Positions 9,125 to 19,103 are shown, numbered from the stretch's first letter. The stretch is DNA of 64,000 nt from Pedobacter aquae (GCF_008195825.1 NZ_CP043329.1:3658001-3722000); one strand, 5' to 3'. Numbers and translations: made by a program. Notes: generated by a model from the sequence alone, not told the origin.

Positions 9125-9770
9125 ACAAACTATCTTAGACACCATTATTGGTCAAGGGATGCTACCTCTATTTTATCATGAAGATAAAGAGCTAAGTTTA
9201 GATATCATTAAAACCTTATACCAAGCAGGTGTAAAAACGCTAGAATATACCAACCGTGGTCCGGCTGCTTTAGAGAACTTTAGATATTTAAAATCACAAT
9301 TAAAAGATCTTCCTGATTTTTATTTGGGTATAGGTACCATTAAGAACACCAAAGAAGCACAAGATTTTATTGATGCTGGTGCAGATTATATTGTTTGCCC
9401 AACGGTAAATGTTGCAGTAGGCGAATTGGTTAATAGTCTTGATATGCTTTGGATACCAGGCTGTATGACACCTACAGAAATTAGTACCGCACAAGGAGTT
9501 GGCGCATTATTGATTAAACTTTTCCCGGCAAATGTTTTAGGAACTGGTTTTGTAAGTGCGATAAGAGAACTTTTTGTTGGGCAGCATTTTATGCCAACAG
9601 GAGGAGTAGAAATCGAGGAAAAAAATATTCGCGAATGGTTTAAAGCCGGTGTTTCTGCGGTTGGAATGGGGAGTAAACTCATCAGTAAAGATGTGATGCA
9701 AAACAGAGCTTTAGACGAGTTAGCAAAAAACACAGCAGAAGCTTTCAGGCTGATAAAACTTTGTAAATAA
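9114..9770 (+). CDS. kdgA: KDPG aldolase (2-dehydro-3-deoxyphosphogluconate aldolase)
   Basis: The aldolase cleaves KDPG to pyruvate and glyceraldehyde 3-phosphate, the last step of the hexuronate route. The 218-residue class I aldolase has the expected (beta/alpha)8 pattern: E44 in TLEYTNRG is the usual proton-shuttle position, GIGTI (72-76) and FPTGGV-type phosphate loop (MPTGGVEIEE) are present, and K135 in LLIKLFPAN is the Schiff-base lysine. The start ATG lies inside the last 11 bases of kdgK, which implies translational coupling. A related activity on 4-hydroxy-2-oxoglutarate is common in this family and cannot be excluded. Confidence 0.94.
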   Translation: MPHKQTILDTIIGQGMLPLFYHEDKELSLDIIKTLYQAGVKTLEYTNRGPAALENFRYLKSQLKDLPDFYLGIGTIKNTKEAQDFIDAGADYIVCPTVNVAVGELVNSLDMLWIPGCMTPTEISTAQGVGALLIKLFPANVLGTGFVSAIRELFVGQHFMPTGGVEIEEKNIREWFKAGVSAVGMGSKLISKDVMQNRALDELAKNTAEAFRLIKLCK

Positions 9771-9797
9771 ATCCAAATTATATAAACCAAAATAAAC

Positions 9798-11159
9798 ATG
9801 ATGAACGAAAAAATAGGAAAATTCAGGTGGACGATATGTTCGCTTTTATTTTTTGCTACTACAGTTAATTATCTGGATAGGCAGGTATTAAGTTTACTAC
9901 AACCACTACTTGCAGAAGAGTTTGGCTGGACAAATTCTGATTATGCCAATATTACGGCTGTTTTTCAATTTGCTTATGCAATTTCTATGCTTTTTGCAGG
10001 GCGTTTAATTGATAAATTAGGAACTAAATGGGGTTTTGCTTGGGCTTTAATCATTTGGTCTCTGGCAGCTATCATACATGCTTACGCAGAGGCCTTAGGG
10101 GAGTTTGCATCACCTATCTTTATTTCACTTGGAATTGCTTTACCAGTTTCTGTTATAGGATTTATGATAGCAAGAGCGCTATTAGGGTTTGGAGAGTCTG
10201 GTAACTTTCCTGCGGCAATTAAAGCAACAGCAGAGTATTTTCCAAAAAAGGAAAGAGCACTTGCCACTGGTATTTTTAATTCTGGTTCTAACGTAGGAGC
10301 CATTTTAGCGCCCATAACAGTGCCTTGGGTGGCTTCGCATTGGGGGTGGGAACTTACCTTCTGGATTATAGGAGCCATAGGCTTTTTATGGTTAATATTT
10401 TGGTTTTGGCTTTATGAAAGTCCTGCTAAGTCTTCTCGTTTAAGTGAGGCCGAAAGAGCATATATAAATAGTGATATTGAAGATCAGAAAGTAGAAAATA
10501 CAAGCGAAGTTGTAGAAAAAGTATCATGGTTTAAACTATTAGGATTTAAACAAACATGGTCTTTTGCTTTTGGAAAATTCATGACTGATGGTGTATGGTG
10601 GTTCTTTTTATTTTGGCTACCGGCTTATCTTAAAGCACAATATGGTATGACGGGTACAGATATCATGTTACCACTTTCTATACTTTATAGTATGACTATG
10701 TTCGGTAGTATAGGCGGAGGTGCTTTCCCTATGTATTTTATAAATAAAGGTTATAAGCCTTATGATGGAAGAATGAAAGCTATGTTTATTATTGCTTTAT
10801 TCCCATTGGTAGTGCTTTTAGCACCAGTTTTAGGTGAAATTAGTTTTTGGTTTCCAGTAATTTTAATAGGTATTGGTGCTTCGGCACACCAAGCATGGTC
10901 TGCTAATATTTTTACAACAGTTTCTGATATGTTCCCTAAGAAATCAGTAGCATCTGTTACTGGTATTGGTGGTATGGCTGGCGGTTTAGGCGGTGTAGTT
11001 ATGAGTAAGCTAGGTGGATATTTATTTGATCATTATGAAAAACTTGGACACGTTGAAACAGGTTATACCATTATGTTTACTATTTGTGCCTTAGCCTATG
11101 TAATAGCTTGGTCTGTAATGAAAACTTTAGTGCCAAAAATGAAAGCTGTAGAAATTTAA
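9798..11159 (+). CDS. MFS hexuronate transporter, ExuT-like
   Basis: The 453-residue inner-membrane protein of the major facilitator superfamily (anion:cation symporter branch) has about twelve hydrophobic segments. The N-terminal TVNYLDRQVLSLLQP segment and the GRLIDKLGTKWGF loop between helices 2 and 3 are typical of ExuT/GudP-type carriers, as is ARALLGFGESGNFPAAIKATAEYFPKKERA. It follows kdgA by 27 bases in the galacturonate operon, so import of D-galacturonate or D-glucuronate released in the periplasm is the likely role. Two start codons in tandem (ATGATG at 9798) are possible. A strong bidirectional terminator follows immediately. Confidence 0.9.
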   Translation: MMNEKIGKFRWTICSLLFFATTVNYLDRQVLSLLQPLLAEEFGWTNSDYANITAVFQFAYAISMLFAGRLIDKLGTKWGFAWALIIWSLAAIIHAYAEALGEFASPIFISLGIALPVSVIGFMIARALLGFGESGNFPAAIKATAEYFPKKERALATGIFNSGSNVGAILAPITVPWVASHWGWELTFWIIGAIGFLWLIFWFWLYESPAKSSRLSEAERAYINSDIEDQKVENTSEVVEKVSWFKLLGFKQTWSFAFGKFMTDGVWWFFLFWLPAYLKAQYGMTGTDIMLPLSILYSMTMFGSIGGGAFPMYFINKGYKPYDGRMKAMFIIALFPLVVLLAPVLGEISFWFPVILIGIGASAHQAWSANIFTTVSDMFPKKSVASVTGIGGMAGGLGGVVMSKLGGYLFDHYEKLGHVETGYTIMFTICALAYVIAWSVMKTLVPKMKAVEI

Positions 11160-11181
11160 TTTATGCTTTTAACTTAAATAT

Positions 11182-11218
11182 AAAAGCTGTCTTTTCTAAT
11201 CAAAAGGCAGCTTTTTTT
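11182..11218. terminator. Bidirectional rho-independent terminator between the uxaC operon and the LacI-type gene
   Basis: The stem AAAAGCTGTCTTTT (11182-11195) pairs with AAAAGGCAGCTTTT (11202-11215) with one G-U type mismatch and a six-base loop. A T-run follows on the plus strand and an A-run precedes it, so it can serve both convergent units. It ends within the stop codon of the minus-strand regulator. Confidence 0.88.
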
Positions 11219-12224
11219 ATGCTCCGTTTGGATGAAGCGTAGTATCTAACATGACAGATTCAAACTCTTCAATAGGATATTTACTTTCAATAATATCGAT
11301 AAGCATTTCTGCAGCTTTTTTCCCCATATCAAAAGCTGGCTGTCTGATATAAGATAAAGAAGGGTTTAACAGCTCAACCAATTCTGAATTGCTAAAGCCA
11401 GCAATAAGAATATTACTATTATTAGCGTACTTCTTTAAAGTGCTTAAGCAGCCAGTACTTAGTCTATCACTAGCTACAAAAATGGCATCTGGCGGGTCAT
11501 GCTCAATAAATTCTCTAACGGCTATTTCTACCTCCATTTTATCTCTTCCGCCGTGTTTGCAGTATTTTATTAATTTATCATCTACAGGAATATCATATTT
11601 TTTTAAGGCATCTTCATAACCTTTTTGTCTTTCGGCAGTAATAGAAAGCTGTGAAGCGTTAGCTAAATGAGCAATACGTTTACAACCTTTATTAATTAGG
11701 AATTCTGTAGCCTCAAAAGCACCTTTAATATTATTACTAGATACTTTATGGGTATTCATAGAATTTAAAATCCTATCAAAAAAAACAATGGGTAAGCCTT
11801 GTTCATGTAACTTTTCAAGATGACTGTAATCTTTAGTTTCTGCACTTAGGGATACCAATAAACCGTCAATAGAACGGTTGGCAAGATGTTCTACGTTAAT
11901 GACTTCGCGGTCATAACTGTCATGTGTTTGGGAGATAATGACGTGGTAACCTTTGCTGTAAGCAACAGATTCTATACCATCAATAGCTTGAGAAAAAAAC
12001 TGATTAGCAACTTCACAAACAATAACACCAATAGAATAACTTCTTCTTTCTTTAAGGCTTAATGCAATGGGGTTTCTTTTGAAGTTAACTTTTTCAGCAT
12101 AGTCTAAAACTATCTTTTTTGTTTCTTCACTAATTTCATATCCACCTCTTAAAGCCCTAGAAACTGTTGAAGTAGACAGATTTAAAGCTTTGGCTATATC
12201 TTTTATCGTAATAGGTTTAAACAT
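11217..12224 (-). CDS. LacI-family transcriptional regulator, likely controller of the pectin/galacturonate genes
   Basis: The 335-residue protein begins with a LacI helix-turn-helix (TIKDIAKALNLSTSTVSRAL, 6-25) and hinge (KVNFKRNPIALSLKERRSYSIGVIV), followed by a periplasmic-binding-protein-like effector domain with the usual VSLSAETKD, RILNS and PDAIFVASDRLSTGCL stretches. It is transcribed away from susC and towards the uxaC operon end. Its likely effector is a uronate or a pathway intermediate such as KDG, which is inference. The CGATTGC-containing near-palindromes before uxaC, susC, GH43 and GH28 have the central CG and size expected of LacI-family operators, and one lies about 100 bases from this gene's own start, so autoregulation is plausible. 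Confidence 0.93.
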   Translation of the reverse strand: MFKPITIKDIAKALNLSTSTVSRALRGGYEISEETKKIVLDYAEKVNFKRNPIALSLKERRSYSIGVIVCEVANQFFSQAIDGIESVAYSKGYHVIISQTHDSYDREVINVEHLANRSIDGLLVSLSAETKDYSHLEKLHEQGLPIVFFDRILNSMNTHKVSSNNIKGAFEATEFLINKGCKRIAHLANASQLSITAERQKGYEDALKKYDIPVDDKLIKYCKHGGRDKMEVEIAVREFIEHDPPDAIFVASDRLSTGCLSTLKKYANNSNILIAGFSNSELVELLNPSLSYIRQPAFDMGKKAAEMLIDIIESKYPIEEFESVMLDTTLHPNGA

Positions 12225-12319
12225 TAGGCTCTGTGGTTTAAAAAAGCTTCATCATAAAAATAGTAAAAAATACCTAAAACAGTATTTTTAAGCTTAAAAA
12301 ATGTTGGTTTAACAATTAC

Positions 12320-12343
12320 GGCAACGATGTCGGCATCGATTGC
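12320..12343. promoter_or_regulatory. Double operator-like palindrome in the lacI-type/susC divergent region
   Basis: Within the 246-base gap 12225-12470, GCAA-CGATG (12321-12329) faces CATCG-A-TTGC (12334-12343) around TCGG. The arms are exact apart from one inserted base. The right half contains GGCATCGATTGC, whose CGATTGC core recurs before GH43 and GH28. T-rich DNA follows up to the susC start at 12471. Ownership by the adjacent LacI-family protein is inferred from position and symmetry. Confidence 0.55.
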
Positions 12344-12470
12344 GTAGTTTTTTTTAAGCAGATGTTTTTTTTTTCTTTAAAAACTGTTTACCATTGTTTA
12401 AGCCAATTAAATAAAGCGGTTCTTACCTATTAAGAATTGCTTCTCAATTTATTAACCAATAATCTAAATT

Positions 12471-15400
12471 ATGACCAAGAAAATTCTACTATTTATGGCC
12501 TTTTTGTTCATTTCAATTACTTCCTTACAAGCTCAAAACAAGCAAGTAAAAGGTATCGTAAATGATGATAAAGGCGATCCTTTAATTGGGGTAGCTGTTA
12601 CCTTAAAAGGTAGCACTCAAGGTACACAAACAAATGTTAATGGTGAATTTGTCCTTAACGTACCAACAAATAATGCTGTTTTACAATTTAAATATATTGG
12701 CTATAAGGCAAAAGAAGTTGCTATTGGTAGTCAAACTGCTTTAAATGTAATTTTAGATGTAGAAGCAACCATGTTAAATGAGGTTGTTGCTATTGGCTAC
12801 GGCACCGTAAAAAGAAAGGATTTAACCGGAGCGGTTGCCTCTGTAAATGCCGAAGTTATTGCTGCAGCACCCGTATCATCAGCCTTAGAAGCTATTGCAG
12901 GAAGGGTAGCTGGTTTAAATATTACCTCTACAGAAGGTTCTCCAGAGGCAGAAATTAATGTTAGGGTAAGAGGTGGCGGTTCTATCACGCAAGATAATTC
13001 TCCGCTATACATTGTTGATGGTTTTCCATTACCATCCATTGCAGATTTAGCCCCTCAAGATATTGAGACTATTGATGTTTTAAAAGATGCTTCTTCCACT
13101 GCTATATACGGTGCTAGAGGTGCTAATGGTGTTATTCTTATCACTACAAAAAGTGCAAAGGCAGGAAAAACTTCTATTAGTTTTAACAACTTCACAGGTG
13201 TAAGGCAGTTAGCCAAAAAATTAGATGTTTTAAGTCCGCTTGATTATGTTACTTGGCAATATGAACAAGCTCTTTTAACTAATTCTTTAGCAGATTATAC
13301 AAGATATTTTGGCAATTTTCAGGATATAGATTTATATGCAAATGCTCCTGAAAATGATTGGCAAGAAATTATTTTTGGCAGAAATGGAGCTACCTATAAT
13401 CAAAATTTAAGTGTTAATACAGGTACAGACAAAACCAAGATAAGTCTTAGCCATAATTATGTTAAAGACAGGGCTATTATGCAGTTATCTGGTTATGAAA
13501 GACAAAACTTAAATTTTAGGCTTAACCACAAGCTTCACAAAAAAGTTTCAATAGATCTTGGAGTACGTTATTCTGATACCAAAACAGAAGGTGGTGGCGC
13601 AAATGAGGTAAGAGAATTTTCATCTGCTGATTCTAGATTAAAACATGTGATGTTGTATCCGCCTTTGCCGGTTGCAGGTTTAACTACCACTACAGAAACA
13701 GATGATGACTTCAACTTGTATAACCCGCTAACAGCTTTGTTAGATAATGATCAATTTGTACATAGAAAGGCATACAATTTAAACGGTGCAATTAGTTATG
13801 ACATCTTTAAAAGATTAAAATTGAGATCAGAATTAGGTTATGATGGGTTTGCTAATGCACAAGATCGCTTTTATGGCAATACCACCTATTATGTTAGAAA
13901 TGCACCTTTAGCAGAAAATCAAGATGCTCCAGCTTTAATTCTTACCAATACTCAAAGAAATAGTTTTAGAAGTACAAATACTTTCAGTCTTGATCTTAAT
14001 GACATGATAGCTAAAGGGCATGATCTTTCTGTTTTAGGTGGGCATGAGTATCTTCAAACTGAAGAGAAAGTACTAGAAAATGTAATTCATGGTTTCCCTG
14101 AAACATTTAATTTTGATAATGCAAGGAAATTATCTACCCAAGGTCAAGCCAATTCAATTGATAATAACTTCCAACCTGATTATAAAATTTTATCATTCTT
14201 TGGAAGAGCAAATTATAATTTCCAAGGTAAATACTTGTTTTCTGCCTCTTTAAGGGCTGATGGTTCTTCAAGATTTGCTCCAGGTAATCAATGGGGATAT
14301 TTTCCTTCAGTTTCAGGAGCCTGGAGGATTTCTCAAGAAAAATTTATGTCTGGAACAAAAGAATGGTTAACTGACTTGAAATTAAGAGCAAGTACTGGGG
14401 CTGCGGGTAATGATAGAATCCCGGGTAACTTAATCAATCAAGTATATCTTAATTCTACTACAACGTGGGTAAATGGTACCAATAATTTTTGGGCTGCCTC
14501 TAAAACCATGGCCAATCCAGATTTAAAATGGGAAACTACCGTAACCAATAACGTTGGTTTAGATCTTGCCTTATTTAACTCAAGAATTAACTTCACATTT
14601 GATGCTTACCAAAACCGTACAAAAGATTTATTAATTGCATTCCCTGTAGCAGGAACTGGTTACGATATCCAATTTAGAAATATCGGTGAAACAGAAAATA
14701 AAGGTTTAGAATTCTCCTTAAATTGGAATGCGGTAAGAAAAACAAATTTTGATTTTAGTGTAAATGCTAACATCGGCATCAATAGAAATAGAGTTGTTAA
14801 CCTAGGTGGTCTAGAAGGTATACCTGGAAGTTCTGGTTGGGCCTCTACAGAAATTGGTGTTGATTATTTAGTTCAGCAAGGTTTCCCAATTGGTAGAATA
14901 TCTGGTTACATTAGTGATGGTAGGTACGAAGTTTCTGATTTTGATGGCTTTGATGCGGCAACTAACAGATGGATTTTAAAGGAAGATAGAAGAGTTACCA
15001 GTTCAATTCTTTACGATATCCGCCCAGGAGCTATGAAAGTTAAAGATTTGAATGGCGATAATATTATCAATTTAAGTGATAGAACTATTATAGGAGATAC
15101 CAACCCATTACATACCGGAGGTATTTCTTTCAATGCTAGAGTTTATAATTTTGATATTGCTACCTACTTTAACTGGAGCTATGGAAATGATGTGTATAAT
15201 GCAAATAAAATAGAATACACAACTACAAGTAGATTTAGTCAGAGAAATATGTTAGGTATTATGGCAAGTGGACAACGCTGGACAAATTTACGTCCAGACG
15301 GAACATTATCTAATGACCCAGCAGAACTTGAAGCTTTAAACGCTAATACAACCATGTGGTCTCCTTACAGCAGATTTGCTTTATCAGATTGGGCTGTAGA

Positions 15401-15650
15401 AGACGGTTCATTCTTAAGACTAGCAACTGTAACTTTAGGTTATACACTTCCAGAAGCTATTTCTAAAAAATTGAAAATGAGTAAAATGAGAATTTACGCA
15501 TCAGGTTACAACCTATTCTTATTAACTAATTATAGCGGTTTTGATCCCGAGGTATCTACCAGACGTAGAACTCCATTAACTCCAGGAGTTGATTATTCTG
15601 CATATCCAAGAAGTAAGTCTTATGTAGTTGGTTTAAACGTTAATTTTTAG
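12471..15650 (+). CDS. SusC/RagA-type TonB-dependent outer-membrane transporter
   Basis: The 1059-residue protein has a signal peptide (MTKKILLFMAFLFISITSLQAQ) and a carboxypeptidase-D-like N-terminal domain (residues about 25-105: VKGIVNDDKGDPLIGVAVTL). A TonB-box-like region near NEVVAIGYGT, a plug domain (about 115-225, with LYIVDGFPLP, IDVLKDASSTAIYGARGANG) and a 22-strand barrel ending in a terminal aromatic (VGLNVNF) follow. SusC proteins import oligosaccharides across the outer membrane using TonB energy, capped by a SusD lipoprotein, here encoded 22 bases downstream. This is the only SusC in the window, so it probably serves the whole pectin enzyme set. It is preceded by the LacI-type operator candidate; there is no ECF sigma/anti-sigma pair. 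Confidence 0.96.
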   Translation: MTKKILLFMAFLFISITSLQAQNKQVKGIVNDDKGDPLIGVAVTLKGSTQGTQTNVNGEFVLNVPTNNAVLQFKYIGYKAKEVAIGSQTALNVILDVEATMLNEVVAIGYGTVKRKDLTGAVASVNAEVIAAAPVSSALEAIAGRVAGLNITSTEGSPEAEINVRVRGGGSITQDNSPLYIVDGFPLPSIADLAPQDIETIDVLKDASSTAIYGARGANGVILITTKSAKAGKTSISFNNFTGVRQLAKKLDVLSPLDYVTWQYEQALLTNSLADYTRYFGNFQDIDLYANAPENDWQEIIFGRNGATYNQNLSVNTGTDKTKISLSHNYVKDRAIMQLSGYERQNLNFRLNHKLHKKVSIDLGVRYSDTKTEGGGANEVREFSSADSRLKHVMLYPPLPVAGLTTTTETDDDFNLYNPLTALLDNDQFVHRKAYNLNGAISYDIFKRLKLRSELGYDGFANAQDRFYGNTTYYVRNAPLAENQDAPALILTNTQRNSFRSTNTFSLDLNDMIAKGHDLSVLGGHEYLQTEEKVLENVIHGFPETFNFDNARKLSTQGQANSIDNNFQPDYKILSFFGRANYNFQGKYLFSASLRADGSSRFAPGNQWGYFPSVSGAWRISQEKFMSGTKEWLTDLKLRASTGAAGNDRIPGNLINQVYLNSTTTWVNGTNNFWAASKTMANPDLKWETTVTNNVGLDLALFNSRINFTFDAYQNRTKDLLIAFPVAGTGYDIQFRNIGETENKGLEFSLNWNAVRKTNFDFSVNANIGINRNRVVNLGGLEGIPGSSGWASTEIGVDYLVQQGFPIGRISGYISDGRYEVSDFDGFDAATNRWILKEDRRVTSSILYDIRPGAMKVKDLNGDNIINLSDRTIIGDTNPLHTGGISFNARVYNFDIATYFNWSYGNDVYNANKIEYTTTSRFSQRNMLGIMASGQRWTNLRPDGTLSNDPAELEALNANTTMWSPYSRFALSDWAVEDGSFLRLATVTLGYTLPEAISKKLKMSKMRIYASGYNLFLLTNYSGFDPEVSTRRRTPLTPGVDYSAYPRSKSYVVGLNVNF

Positions 15651-15671
15651 GGAGATTTAATAGCAATAAAG

Positions 15672-17480
15672 ATGAAAAAGTTTTTAAATATATTATTTTT
15701 AGTAATAACTATTAGTTTAGTTAGTAGTTGTAAAAATGTATTAGATGCACCTGCGCAATCATCGCTAGATGAATCTACCATATTTTCAACGCCTGCTTTG
15801 GCAGAAGGTACTATTACTGGTATTCTTCAGTCTTTTGGAGAAACCAATTCTTATAGAGGAAGATTCTTGGTTTTTTATGGTTCCAATACCGATACAGAAG
15901 TTCACAGTAGTGTAAAATCTATTAATGACGATAGAGCTAGATTAACGAACTATAATACCAATATAGCAAACGGTCAGATGAATACTGATAACAATGCCTA
16001 CGCTAAATTTTACGAAGGTATTGAGAGAGCTAATTTGGCTATCAGAGGTTTAAGAACACATGCAGATGTTCAAAATAATCCAAGATTAGCTCAGGTTTTA
16101 GGTGAGATTTTAACTTTAAGAGCAGTATTATACAGTGATTTAATTAAAGGTTGGGGCGATGTTCCTGCAAGGTTTGAACCTATAACTACAGCAACAACTA
16201 ATCTACCAAGAAGTGATAGAGATGTTATCTACAAGCAATTATTAGCAGATTTGGCAGAAGCAGCAACTTTATTACCGTGGCCAAACGAAACTACCACAAC
16301 CTCAACAGTTGAAAGGGTAAACAAAGCTTTTGCTAAAGGTTTAAGAGCAAGATTAGCCCTAGCAGCTGGTGGTTATGCACAAAGAGCAGATGGAGTGATA
16401 CGTTTAAGTACCGATGCAGACCTATCGAGAGATAAAATGTACGCTTTAGCGAAACAAGAGTGTTTAGATATCATCAATAGCGGGAAATTAAGATTATTAG
16501 GTTTTGAACAAGTTTTTAGAACGCTAAACAGAGAAACAGGTTTAGCTGGCTTAGAATCTATGTGGGAAATTCCTTTTAGCGAAGGTAGAGGTCGTGTAAT
16601 TTTTGATTTAGGTGTTAGACACTTAAAAACAAATAAATATACCGGCCAAAGTAGGGGAGGAAACGTTGGACCTAACCCCATTATGTTATATGAATACGAA
16701 GCAGGAGATGTAAGAAGGGATGTAACTGTAGTACCTTACGAGTGGGATAGAGCTGCCACAGATGCCGCAGACCAAGGTGGTTTTCAAGTTCCTTCAACAT
16801 TAAGTCGTTTATACTTTGGTAAATACCGATACGAGTGGATGAGTAGAAGAGTAACCTCTACCAATGATGATGGTTTAAATTGGATGTATATGCGCTACGC
16901 TGATGTTATTTTAATGGCCGCAGAAGCTATTAATGAGATAGACGGACCAGCTGCAGCAGCACCTTATTTAAAAATGATAAGAGATAGAGCTTTCCCTAAT
17001 CAAGCGCAAAAAGTAGCACAATTTATGCAAACGGCTACGGTTTCTAAGGAAGCCTTCTTTAATGCTATTGTTAATGAAAGAGCTTTAGAATTTACTGGCG
17101 AAATGTTAAGAAAAGCTGATTTGATAAGATGGAATTTATTAAATACTAAATTAACTGAAGCTAAAACTAAACTACAACAATTAGAAACAAGACAAGGTAG
17201 ATATGCCAACCTTCCGCAGCGTATTTATTGGAAGCTAGCATCTAATAATGAAACAGTTGAAATATACGGTTTAAACTTTGGTGATACAGACGCTATTGGC
17301 GCTGCTGGTGGATATACTGCTAATAAAGCTTGGACACTTTCTGCTTCATCAGACCAAGCTACCTATTGGGATGCTTTGTTTGTTAGAGACCCTAACAGTC
17401 AACAATATTGGCCAATATGGCAATATTTTATAGAAAATTCTAACGGAGTGTTAAATAATGGAGGGGTTAATTACCAATAA
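15672..17480 (+). CDS. SusD/RagB-type glycan-binding lipoprotein
   Basis: The 602-residue surface lipoprotein has a lipobox ending in C20 (LVSSC). It shows the SusD pattern: an N-terminal helical TPR-like part (FYEGIERANLAIRGL, ILTLRAVLYSDLIKGWGDVPARFEP) and the C-terminal RagB segment (YMRYADVILMAAEAINE, IVNERALEFTGEMLRKADLIRW). SusD binds oligosaccharide and closes over the SusC barrel. It lies directly after susC and 9 bases before the next lipoprotein gene, all on one transcript. The ligand is presumably a homogalacturonan or rhamnogalacturonan oligomer, judged by the neighbours. Confidence 0.96.
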   Translation: MKKFLNILFLVITISLVSSCKNVLDAPAQSSLDESTIFSTPALAEGTITGILQSFGETNSYRGRFLVFYGSNTDTEVHSSVKSINDDRARLTNYNTNIANGQMNTDNNAYAKFYEGIERANLAIRGLRTHADVQNNPRLAQVLGEILTLRAVLYSDLIKGWGDVPARFEPITTATTNLPRSDRDVIYKQLLADLAEAATLLPWPNETTTTSTVERVNKAFAKGLRARLALAAGGYAQRADGVIRLSTDADLSRDKMYALAKQECLDIINSGKLRLLGFEQVFRTLNRETGLAGLESMWEIPFSEGRGRVIFDLGVRHLKTNKYTGQSRGGNVGPNPIMLYEYEAGDVRRDVTVVPYEWDRAATDAADQGGFQVPSTLSRLYFGKYRYEWMSRRVTSTNDDGLNWMYMRYADVILMAAEAINEIDGPAAAAPYLKMIRDRAFPNQAQKVAQFMQTATVSKEAFFNAIVNERALEFTGEMLRKADLIRWNLLNTKLTEAKTKLQQLETRQGRYANLPQRIYWKLASNNETVEIYGLNFGDTDAIGAAGGYTANKAWTLSASSDQATYWDALFVRDPNSQQYWPIWQYFIENSNGVLNNGGVNYQ

Positions 17481-17489
17481 TAAACAGTC

Positions 17490-19043
17490 ATGAAAAAGAA
17501 TAAGACAATAATTTTAGGCGCTTTAATGGGTGTCCTGCTCTCATTTTCTGCTTGTAAAGAAGATCTCTTAACAGAAATTACTACTTTAAATGTTGATAGA
17601 GCATTTTCTCCAACTGGATTGGATGCTAGAGTTGTTAACAAAACAGGTTTAAGATTAAATTGGAATAATGTTTTCAATGCTGAAACGTATACCATAGAGA
17701 TTTTTGAAAATCCAGATTTCTCTGGTTCTCCTGCTAGAACTATTGAAAACGTTTTAACCTCGCAACTACCTTTTACTGTTACAGGCTTGGCCGGAGAAAC
17801 CAGTTATTCAGTAAGGGTAAAAGCTGTGGGGCCTAATGTTAGCGATTCAAAGTGGATTACCGCAACTTTCACTACTGATCCAGAACAAATTTTCTCGCCA
17901 GTAGATTTAGCTACTGTAACAGCAAGAGGAGTTACTTTAAGCTGGACACCAGGTGAAACAGCAACCACCATCACGTTTAGTCCAGGTAATATTGTACATA
18001 CCGTTACATCATCTGAAATTACCGCAGGTAGAGCTGTAATTACAGGTTTAATACCAGAAACTGCTTATACAGCTAAATTAATGAATGGTACTAAAACACG
18101 TGGAACTGCAACTTTTACCACTTTACTAGATTTAGGAGGCGCAACTGCAGTAACACCAGCGGATGATTTAGCTGCAATCATAGCTAACGCACAGCCAGGG
18201 GCTGTATTGGCTTTGTTTGGAGGCACCTACAATATCAATGCAGATATCGTTATCAATAAATCTATTTCTATCAGAGGGGCTAAACCTTCTGATAAGCCAA
18301 TTATAAATGGTTTGATTTTTAGAGTAAGAGCCAATGCGGCATTAAATATTAAAGATTTAGTATTAAACGGAACAGGCTCTCTAAACGGTAATCAAACTAT
18401 TATTTATGATGAAGTCTCTGATAATGCTTATGGTAACCTCGTGGTAGAAGACTGTATTATAAGAAACTATGTTAAAGGTATTATTTATGTTAATCTTAGA
18501 ACACTTATAGAATCTGTAACGTACAGAGGCAATATCATCCATAATATAGAATGTAATGGTGGAGATTTTGTTGATTTTAGAAATGGTTTAACAAGAACAT
18601 TTAACTTTATCAATAACACCGTATATAACTCAGCACTTGCGAGAGATTTCTTCAGAATGGATGGCGGAGGTTCTACAAACTTCCCAACAGTACAATCCAT
18701 CCTTAATATTAGTAACAATACTTTTAATAACGTTTCTAATGGCGCTACTAGACGTATATTGTACATCAGATTAGCAAATCATCAGATTAATTTTACAAAA
18801 AATATATTAGCAAATACAGAGGGTTATTATAGCAATCAAGCTATTACGACCATTACTACCATGGCTAATAATAATTATTTTAATGCGCCTAATTTCACTG
18901 CAAGCGCAACTGCTGGAGCTAAGAATGATACAGGTACTTTCACAAACTTAAACCCTGGTTTTGCAGATGCTGCTAACGGTAATTTCACTTTAGCTAATGC
19001 AGATTTAAGATTTAACCAAATTGGAGCCCCTAGGTGGTTTTAA
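17490..19043 (+). CDS. Surface lipoprotein with FN3 repeats and a C-terminal beta-helix (DUF4957/DUF5123-like)
   Basis: The 517-residue lipoprotein has its lipobox cysteine at C22 (SFSAC). Two fibronectin-III-like modules follow (about 35-125, with LRLNWNNVFNAETYTIEIF; and about 130-205, with VTLSWTPGETATTITF). Residues about 215-517 form a right-handed beta-helix rich in NNT/NI turns (VEDCIIRNYVKGIIYVN, NNTFNNVSNGATRRILYI), a pattern annotated as DUF4957/DUF5123 in Bacteroidota. It is third after SusC and SusD, the usual position of a surface glycan-binding protein. Whether the helix is enzymatic or only binds pectin is not visible; no lyase catalytic motif was recognised. A terminator-like hairpin follows. 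Confidence 0.85.
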   Translation: MKKNKTIILGALMGVLLSFSACKEDLLTEITTLNVDRAFSPTGLDARVVNKTGLRLNWNNVFNAETYTIEIFENPDFSGSPARTIENVLTSQLPFTVTGLAGETSYSVRVKAVGPNVSDSKWITATFTTDPEQIFSPVDLATVTARGVTLSWTPGETATTITFSPGNIVHTVTSSEITAGRAVITGLIPETAYTAKLMNGTKTRGTATFTTLLDLGGATAVTPADDLAAIIANAQPGAVLALFGGTYNINADIVINKSISIRGAKPSDKPIINGLIFRVRANAALNIKDLVLNGTGSLNGNQTIIYDEVSDNAYGNLVVEDCIIRNYVKGIIYVNLRTLIESVTYRGNIIHNIECNGGDFVDFRNGLTRTFNFINNTVYNSALARDFFRMDGGGSTNFPTVQSILNISNNTFNNVSNGATRRILYIRLANHQINFTKNILANTEGYYSNQAITTITTMANNNYFNAPNFTASATAGAKNDTGTFTNLNPGFADAANGNFTLANADLRFNQIGAPRWF

Positions 19044-19049
19044 AATTTT

Positions 19050-19088
19050 AAAAAGGAGAATTTTGTAAACAGCAAGATTCTCCTTTTT
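19050..19088 (+). terminator. Terminator or attenuator hairpin after the susCD-lipoprotein genes
   Basis: AAAAAGGAGAAT (19050-19061) and ATTCTCCTTTTT (19077-19088) are a perfect 12-base inverted repeat with a 15-base loop, ending in T5. It separates the surface-protein genes from the lyase genes and may lower transcription of the latter, as seen in many SusCD loci. Confidence 0.8.
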
Positions 19089-19103
19089 ATAAATGTGAAT
19101 AAG

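Noticed and set aside
9386-9799. Minus-strand ORF of 137 codons across kdgA
   Set aside because: It is opposite a fully conserved aldolase and has no recognisable domain.
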